Positions 57,810 through 64,000 of a DNA stretch of 64,000 nt are shown piece by piece. The stretch lies in assembly GCA_036346405.1 (NCBI GenBank), contig CM070559.1:42101518-42165517 (forward strand), given 5' to 3'. The DNA comes from Phyllostachys edulis. Its lineage: Eukaryota; Streptophyta; Magnoliopsida; Poales; Poaceae. The notes beneath the pieces are model-generated. The model did no database searches. It was not told the DNA's origin and saw only the letters and a list, made by a program, of their open reading frames with translations. The position numbers and the translations under genes were made by a program. Every line of letters begins with the position of its first letter. Position 1 is the stretch's first letter.

Positions 57810-58195
57810 TAGGTATGCACTAGCCTCACGCAAGGGAACAAAGCTAAAATGGCCTTCGTTTATTTTTTATTTTTTTTGTGATGAAAAGACTTCTTTATCT
57901 ACGTTTTTCTCGTCCAAAAAGATCAATGCATGTTAGTATCCCGCAAAATCGACTTCAGCACTAGTTTACTAAAGGCCTCGCCTTGTACGATAGCGTTAGC
58001 TAAACGAGGAATGGTGGTTCGATCGAATCTTTTTTCTTTTTCTTTTTTTGACGGAGGGTTCGATCGAATTTTACCTCGGTAGATCGCGATGGGCGTTACT
58101 GGTTCACATCAAATTAGCAGAACAAAATGGCCACGCACGTGCGTGGAAACAACACACATTACACACACACACACACACAAACTAGCTAAATTACG
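57810..58195. other. Region between the ORF at 57447 and HSFB4; HSFB4 3' flank
   Basis: Contains T-rich runs (57865-57885, 58030-58055) and an (AC)n run at 58161-58179. It probably includes the 3' untranslated part of the heat shock factor gene (minus strand). No coding signal. Confidence 0.45.
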
Positions 58196-59353
58196 CTAAA
58201 TCCTAGCCGGTGACGAGACCGCGCACGGCTGCGGCGGCGGCACAACGCTCAATCTCAGGTCGTCGCATGCGAGCACCATGCTCCGCTTCCAGTCCGGCGA
58301 TGTGGGCGGCTGTTCTTGCAGTGATCTCTTGCGGCTCGCGCCGCATGTCTGGTCGGTGCTTAGGTCCACGCCGAACAGCTTGGTCGGCCCGGGCCGCCCG
58401 GCCCTGGTTCTGCTGCTGCTGCTGGTACCGGCCGCCTCAGTGCCGATCTTCTCCGTCCGCGGCAGCAGCGCCAGCGAGGGCTGGTCTTCAGCCACCGTGA
58501 GCGAGCTGCTGGACGTGGCGCTCCGGCCGGAGGCGTTGCGCGCCTCGGCCGCGAGCGCCTGCTTGCTGCTCATGCCGAGGCCGTGCAGGACGGCCGCGGC
58601 GGCCGGGCTGGGCGCCACGGGGCGCACGTGGTTCTGCACGAAGTAGATGATGTCGCTGTAGAGCTTGCGCATGTGCGCCAGCTCCTGCAGCAACGCCGCG
58701 TTCCCGCGTCGCAGCCGCTCGTTCTCCTCCATCAGCGCCTCCGCTGTTGTTGTCGTCGGGCCCAGCGCGAGCAGCCGCGACGTCGCCACCGGCCCCCCCG
58801 CCGCCTCAAGCCAATGCCGCTGCGGGGCCAAAGCGCCCAAGCCGTGCAGTACCATGCCGTCGTCAGGACGGAAGAGGCCAAAGAAAGGCGGCAGGAACGG
58901 TGGCCCCGCCGCCGCCGCCGACTTCCGCCGGTGGATTTCGTGCAGCAGCTGCTTCTCGCCTTTCCTGAAGAACTCGTTGGCGAACTCCCACCTCTCCGGC
59001 ACGACCTTCCTAAACCCCTGCATTACAATATTGCACTGCAATCTTTCAGCACAAACTAAGTCACAAACACCGACATAAACTACAGGCAAGTGCAATGGCG
59101 CGCGCGCGCATATGCGTACATAGGTGTTGAGCTGCCGAACGAAGGAGGAGAAGTTGTTGTGCTTGAAGTAGCTCGGCAGGACGTCGCGCGCGAACTCGGG
59201 CGGCCGCCACACGACGAACGAGGACGCGCGGTCATCCCCCCACGACACGACGTGGTCCGTCGCCGGATCATCCACCAGCTGGTACGCCTTGGTCAGGAAC
59301 GGCGCGGGCACCGACGCCTTCTGGCCGGCCGCGACGTCGCTCTCCCACTCCAT
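58196..59353 (-). CDS. HSFB4: Heat shock transcription factor, class B (HSFB4 type)
   Basis: A nuclear DNA-binding regulator; class B factors lack the class A activation motif and usually act as repressors or co-regulators. Exon 1 is 59353-59120 (78 codons, to VRQLNTY) and exon 2 is 59017-58196 (from GFRKVVPERWEF). The 102-base intron 59119-59018 (GTACGC...ATGCAG) lies at the conserved position inside the DNA-binding domain. Spliced length is 351 aa. DNA-binding domain about residues 17-110 (PAPFLTKAYQLVDDP..., SYFKHNNFSSFVRQLNTY). Oligomerisation region about 171-209 (EENERLRRGNAALLQELAHM), without the class A insertion. Repressor tetrapeptide LFGV at 292-295 in TKLFGVDLS, then a basic RKRS (307-310) that may be the nuclear signal. 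GC-rich codon use is typical of grass genes. All key residues look intact. The subgroup (B4) is judged from domain spacing and VVPERWEF; the exact paralogue is not determined. Confidence 0.93.
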   Translation of the reverse strand: MEWESDVAAGQKASVPAPFLTKAYQLVDDPATDHVVSWGDDRASSFVVWRPPEFARDVLPSYFKHNNFSSFVRQLNTYVRICARAPLHLPVVYVGVCDLVCAERLQCNIVMQGFRKVVPERWEFANEFFRKGEKQLLHEIHRRKSAAAAGPPFLPPFFGLFRPDDGMVLHGLGALAPQRHWLEAAGGPVATSRLLALGPTTTTAEALMEENERLRRGNAALLQELAHMRKLYSDIIYFVQNHVRPVAPSPAAAAVLHGLGMSSKQALAAEARNASGRSATSSSSLTVAEDQPSLALLPRTEKIGTEAAGTSSSSRTRAGRPGPTKLFGVDLSTDQTCGASRKRSLQEQPPTSPDWKRSMVLACDDLRLSVVPPPQPCAVSSPARI

Positions 59354-59463
59354 CGTCGTTTGCTCACGCGCGTCTTGACAAACTGCTAGCTTGTCGAGCT
59401 AGTCTATAGAGACGCAGGCAGGAGCAATGAACAATAGTGTTGAGATAGTCCTACACATAACAC

Positions 59464-59474
59464 GATTTATAAAG
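59464..59474 (-). promoter_or_regulatory. Probable TATA box of HSFB4
   Basis: CTTTATAAATC on the minus strand, about 115 bases upstream of the start codon, a plausible core promoter. No clear heat shock element (alternating GAA/TTC triplets) was seen between it and the copia remnant that begins near 59515. Confidence 0.5.
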
Positions 59475-59514
59475 ATGAGGTATACCCACCTATCATACTA
59501 GTATTTTAGAGGGA

Positions 59515-60735
59515 GATGATCCAAAACCCCTTGGTTGTTGCTCTGTAGTTGAGCTTGCGGGTATAGCAGCCCAACGACATGGAGCCGGGATGTTGGTTTA
59601 GCAGGTCTGGTATCGAACGCTGGTTTTAGCGGTTCGATGGCGTTGCACAACAAGTGGTATCAGAGCAAGGTTGAGATGCACGATGCCGGGTGCTAGATTT
59701 GAAGTGATGAAGTTCGACGGGACTGGTAATTTCGGATTGTGGCAAACGAGGGTGGAGGATCTGTTGATGCAGCAGAGATGTTCTAAGGAGGCTACGCGAT
59801 GCAAAGCCGAAGACGATGGAGTATGACGATTAGGAGGAGTTGAAGGAGCAGGCAGCCACAATCATACGACTGTATCTTTTGGATCAAATCATGTATCATG
59901 TGATGGATATGACCTCGTCGGAAAAAATCTGGGACAAGTTACAGTCTCAGTTTATATCCAAATTCCCGACGAACAAGCTGTATCTGAGGCAGAGTTTGTA
60001 CAGGCTAAAGATGTAAGAGGGTTATGATCTTGCACAACATGTGAATATCTTCAATCAGGTGATCACTAATTGAGGGCATCTAGAGGTGAAGATCGCAGAT
60101 GAAGACAAGGCGATTATTCTGTTGTGTTCATTGTTGTCTTCGTATGAACACTTGCTCACCACTCTAACATTCAGGAAAGATAGTATCAAGGTTGACGAGA
60201 CTAGTGCGGCTCTATTGGCGCATAATCAACAGAGGCAGGACGTAGGGGAGAGCTCTTAAGATGATAGTTTGTATACGAAGGGTGATCGTGGAAGGAAGCA
60301 AGACAAGGAGAAATCTGGAAGACGTAAATCCATATCAAAGTCAAGGAGCAGAAAGTATATCGAGTGCTACAAATGCAAGATGGGGCATATGAAGATAGAT
60401 TGTCCAAAATTGAAAGAACATAGTGGTGGGAAGCGTGATGAAAAGACTGTGAATGTGGCTAGGAAAATGACTTGACAACAAATGATGCGTATGTTCTCTC
60501 GCCGACATTCTACCGATAGATGCATGGATTCTTGATTCGGGATGCTCGTATCACATCACGCCTAACAGGAAGTGGTTCACTTCATACATGTCAGGTAATT
60601 TCGGTTCTATTTACCTTGGTGATGATACATGCCATAGTATTGTAGGGACAAGTGAAGTTGAAATTAAGATGTATGATGGTATTTATCGATGGTCTAGTAT
60701 CGATCTTATGAATGAATATTGGAGGCTCTGCTAGA
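59515..60735 (+). pseudogene. Copia gag-protease remnant next to the HSFB4 promoter
   Basis: Primer site TGGTATCAGAGC at 59655-59666, preceded by LTR-end-like sequence (...GTTGCACAACA). The gag starts at 59683 (MPGARFEVMKFDGTGNFGLWQ). It continues with KIWDKLQSQFISKFPTNKLYLRQSLYRLKM, then a CCHC knuckle CYKCKMGHMKIDC (60366-60404). A protease-type WILDSGCSYHIT follows near 60527-60563. Stops and frameshifts occur throughout, with no integrase. Pattern of the Tork/Tnt1-like copia group. Confidence 0.7.
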
Positions 60736-61440
60736 GCGAAACCACACAAAAAATGACACAAGAATTTTATACAGGTTTAGGCTTTCTACTGAGAGAATAA
60801 TAACCCTACTCCTGTGTTGATTGTGTTTACAATAAGAAGAAAGTCACTAAAACTAGGGCTCGATGACTTCGGTTCTTCATTGTAGCTATCGAATCTCTTG
60901 ATCGCTTGACCACTTGATTCCCTCCACTCTGTCCACCGACTTTATTCCTTAATAGTGCATGAAGGGGTGACAGTTGTCCACGTCAAGAGTTGCCTCAACG
61001 TTTGGCGCAATGCGCATGTTTAATGGCGGTTATTGTCAGAGACATATCCCCATACGTCACCTTGCAATTATGTCAGAGATAGAGGTTTAATACGTGTGGT
61101 TATCTCGGGGAATAACGACACATATTAATTAATGTGTGTATTAAACACAGTGTATAAATATCCCTAGTCGATTGAGCACATATGTCTGAATGCTTTATCA
61201 ACCATAGGGTGTTCGTAGCTGACCTGATCGTAGTAAGGTTTACGACCATAAGGTGATCGTCATAGGACTTACAATCAATAGATGGTTGTAGAAGAACTTA
61301 CGACCACAATGTGGTCATAGAATAGCTTACGATCATATAGGGTGACCGTAGAATAGCTTATGACCATATAGGGTTGGTATAGAATAACTTACAACCACCA
61401 GGTGTTTATAATCTCCCTCGTTGTGATAATTAAAGTGTAA
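60736..61440 (+). repeat. LTR-like segment, probably gypsy, with a 31-bp tandem repeat
   Basis: Includes TTTTATACAGGTTTAGGC and AATAACCCTACTCCTGTG, words typical of grass gypsy LTR regions. No coding signal. Borders not resolved. Near its end TTACGACCAT-type units repeat. Confidence 0.4.
61225..61410. repeat. Tandem repeat, about 31-bp period
   Basis: Units GAATAGCTTACGATCATATAG, GAATAGCTTATGACCATATAG and GAATAACTTACAACCAC follow at 31-base spacing, with more diverged units upstream (GAAGAACTTACGACCAC, GTAAGGTTTACGACCAT). Confidence 0.65.
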
Positions 61441-61908
61441 TTTATTTAGCGAAAAATCAAGTGTATCTTATACAAGGTACCATAAAATCCGAGAGTTGAT
61501 TAACTAAAAGTTTGATTCGACGAAGATGCACCCTCACGCAGACAGGGAGGGGTTTAACCACGGATGGGCTCTGTCATTTTTGTGAGGAAGTGCGTGATTT
61601 TTATCGTTAGTTTCGGCAGGGGTTGACATGTGCTTGCCTAGGGAAACGTGCGTGGAGGGGACGGGTAGTACAGTGTAGGGGAGGGAATATGCACGTCAGC
61701 ACGTGTGCTCTGTCTTTCTGTGCTTGCCTGGGTGTTCGGGAGGGAGAGATTGAAAGCTTGATCAGTTGCGCGTGAACCTTTCCTTCCTCGTCACCTCTCT
61801 CCCTCTCTGATCTCTGAATTCTGTAATATGCGCAAAACAATATGAAAGTATGAATCAAACGTGCGGAGAGATAGCCACTGCCGCTAATTCGTTGTTCTAT
61901 TTTTCCCT
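61441..61908. other. Unassigned sequence
   Basis: A short minus-strand ORF (61607-61858) has no recognised motif. No element border or RNA gene seen. Confidence 0.3.
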
Positions 61909-62127
61909 TTAAATTACATCTTCATTTCGTCCAGCTTTACAGCTCGATCGACCAGCCGGGACCTTGGCTACAGCGTGCATATACTGATGAAGCACTGCAC
62001 TGACACCGCGTATTAACGCCTGATCAATGGTATTATAAAACGTACCGACATCTAGAACTTTGCGTTCCTCTGCTAGTCGCTGTTCATGCTGAAGATGCCG
62101 AATGCAAGTGGCGAGGGAATGCATCAT
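61909..62127 (-). other. Possible exon, minus strand
   Basis: 72-codon frame with protein-like composition (HLQHEQRLAEERKVLDVG, then ALIRGVSAVLHQYMHAVAK), ending in a stop before AT-rich DNA. I do not recognise the family. It could be a single exon of a host gene or chance. Confidence 0.25.
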
Positions 62128-62321
62128 GATGTGTACTGCGATTCTGAGACTGTTAATTCACAGTGCAACGGGGTTCAGTTAATTCCTTCTGTTCCAAAAT
62201 AAACTCGTGAGACAGAAAGAGGTCGTCTTTTGTTTCTCAAGACCTTACCACACATGCTGTTCATATGCATGCTTAACGTACCAGCTACAAATAGTAAGCA
62301 TCCAACAATTGATTAACGAGG

Positions 62322-62732
62322 ATGGGCAACGAATCTGGCCAACAGAAATCATCATCTAATCGATCATCTTTTACATCTCAGAAGAAACTCGAAAGCAATC
62401 GTGCAGTGATCATCGATCTGCGTCGACATAGCAAGGTTTTGAAAAGAAAGGCTCAGCCAAAACCGAGAGAGGAAGTGAAACGAAGAGTGCAAGAAACGTC
62501 TGCAAAGGACCAAGAGTCATGCCCTAACGCCGCAGCAGGAGAGAGACAGGCGAAGACAGGTTTGAACAAAACGCTAAGATCCAGTGCTGATGTGGTTGCG
62601 TGCAGTGCAGGACAACGAAAAGGCTGCTCGGCGGCACAGTATTATACGGGGGCATATTGGAATCGAGCAAAAGGTAAGTACGCGGGAGGAATCCAACCAA
62701 AAGCCACTGTTGCTCAAAGTTTTTTCATCTAG
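62322..62732 (+). CDS. Hypothetical protein or first exon
   Basis: 136 codons, MGNESGQQKSSSNRSS..., Ser/Gln/Lys-rich and strongly basic, with no domain I recognise. A strong splice donor (AAAGGTAAGTA) occurs at about 62671-62681 inside the frame, so a spliced product may end its first exon at residue 117 or so. No TATA box was noted. Confidence 0.35.
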   Translation: MGNESGQQKSSSNRSSFTSQKKLESNRAVIIDLRRHSKVLKRKAQPKPREEVKRRVQETSAKDQESCPNAAAGERQAKTGLNKTLRSSADVVACSAGQRKGCSAAQYYTGAYWNRAKGKYAGGIQPKATVAQSFFI

Positions 62733-64000
62733 AGATGCATGTAGATGCATATGCGTCGACTGCCTCTATGCAAGGAGGCGGCCATGGTTACGTGTCAGAC
62801 CTCAGACGAATACTCTCTGCATGCAAGCCATATCTTCTTCAAAGGCTACTTCCCCAGATACTACCCCCCTCCATTGTTCTCTTCTTCCGTTGACCAAGAA
62901 AGACTGTTTTTCCCTCCCTGAGAATGTGATGCTAAATGTGCAGATACCATTCTTTTGAAGCATGTGAGTAATTAATTTCCAGCCACATGAAAACAGGGTA
63001 ATTCGGGGGAAATGTGGTGGTTTAACTGACACAAAACTCGAGGCAATATGATAATTCCATAGAAGCATAAACAGAAAAAGTCCTTGACGGATCTATGTGT
63101 CTTTATTTCGATTGATTTAAGTGCGAAAGCCATAAAGTGTGTATACTAGATAGACTTGGAAAGTTGAGACATCTTTCTTCTACTCGGACCCTGAATGACA
63201 AAAAAATAAACAAGATGATGTATAACTGACTTGATCCATGCTACTACCATGCAATTAATGCATGTACCCGCTGAAGGAAATGTCTTTTTACATGGTGTAG
63301 TAGTTGCTGTCCTGTTCCAAAAGCAAAGAAAAACTTGACGAGTTCTGAACATGGAAGGATCCATTTTATCCGTCAGTAAAGCTATGCACTTTTATTTCAG
63401 ATGAACTTCGTCCATTCTAACTGAACTTTTGGAGAATAGACTTTGTGTATGAATCTCAACAGATTGTACTATTCTGTTGTCAAAAAAATTAGATTACAGT
63501 TACGTCGTTCCAAATTATTAATGGCATTCACTTTGAAACTTCCAATTAGTTGTCATCTAATGAAGTTTTTGTCTGAATGCAATATGCATCTGTAGGGAAC
63601 AAAACATAGCAGGGGTTGTTAGTTTGTTACAGGATGTATAAGTAAGAGGGCTTCACTCTAGAACAATGTCAAAATGTACGCCGGTAAAAGTATCCTAGTA
63701 AAAAAACAGCTAAGAATGTGAAAGTGGACATTAATTGATAGCACGTTCCCATTTGACTGCAGAAATGCCGTTGCATCAGATCTTTCATGCCAAAGTCTGA
63801 CTTCTTGCTTAACAAAGTTAAGGAAGAAGGCGGCCTTTATTAGTACATACAAACAAAAGAACTGGAAGTCTGGAACTAGCTGCACCCTATATTCTTCCTG
63901 CCACTTAATGGACCAAGAGTGAATGTCTTTCAGAGATTCAGGGATCTATGAGCACCTAATAAATGACACTTCTGATAGATCATGCATGATATTGATACCC
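62733..64000. other. Unassigned AT-rich sequence, with one possible minus-strand terminal exon
   Basis: On the minus strand TTTTTTTGTCATTCAG precedes 63190, a good acceptor, followed by an open stretch GPSRRKMSQLSKSI to a stop at 63146. Otherwise no gene, RNA or element border was recognised. An internal part of a long intron is possible. Confidence 0.3.

Noticed and set aside
58210..59389. Plus-strand ORFs of up to 158 codons opposite HSFB4
   Set aside because: Antisense shadows of a GC-rich coding region.

Overview
The window is plant nuclear DNA, almost certainly from a grass and most likely rice (Oryza) or a close relative. It is dominated by nested LTR retrotransposons (copia elements with initiator-Met primer sites, gypsy LTRs opening TGTAACATCCC) and CACTA DNA transposons. 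The one clearly intact host gene is a class B heat shock factor of the grass HSFB4 type. Annotation is by eye: family names rest on motifs, and element borders rest on LTR/TIR ends and target-site duplications (TSDs) read directly from the sequence.

Layout. 1-8333: a minus-strand, SIRE-like, gag-only LTR element (A). It has a 1658-bp 5' LTR at 6676-8333, a 703-aa cysteine-rich gag-type ORF at 4518-6629, no visible pol, and a 3' LTR cut by the window start. It sits inside the integrase of an older minus-strand copia remnant (8334-9926). 9927-21607: a plus-strand element (B) with 2.8-kb LTRs. It carries a shortened gag and an extra ORF (16158-17561) but no pol. A second, truncated internal region follows the right LTR, giving LTR-internal-LTR-internal. 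21608-24628: a gypsy-type LTR lacking its 5' end. 24629-25967: GC-rich DNA and a small minus-strand copia LTR. 26079-28744: a small gene fragment, a foldback MITE and unassigned DNA. 28745-29667: a broken hAT-related (DUF4371-like) gene cut by another gypsy LTR (29668-30550). That LTR is in turn interrupted, beside its own TATA box, by the left end of a CACTA element (30551 to about 33710). This stretch holds several (TA)n arrays and a 546-bp foldback. 33713-38490: broken Ty3/gypsy pieces (gag-protease, LTR-like segments, ORF0).

38827-56872 is an 18-kb CACTA element flanked by CTC. It has a degenerate TNP2-type transposase (about 45025-48170) and a second gene with Transposase_24-like and Ulp1-protease-like parts (49379 to about 56235). 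Hairpin-type subterminal repeats lie at both ends and also between the two genes. Two solo LTRs are nested in it: 39236-44518 (5283 bp, TSD GTATC) and 51735-55706 (3972 bp, minus, TSD GTGTT). The second splits the Ulp1 domain. Without the two LTRs the CACTA element is about 8.8 kb.

57351-64000 is the least TE-dense part. HSFB4 lies on the minus strand (58196-59353, one 102-bp intron), with a copia gag/protease remnant about 300 bp upstream of its start codon, then an LTR-like segment and unassigned sequence with a few possible exons.

The most unusual signals are the structured repeats inside the elements: clusters of a palindromic CGGTCTGACCG motif in element B, three successive families of hairpin repeats in its LTR, an exact 30-bp tandem repeat in the 5.3-kb solo LTR, the internal CACTA hairpin array, the (TA)n-bearing foldback, and the periodic CxxC pairs in the element A protein.
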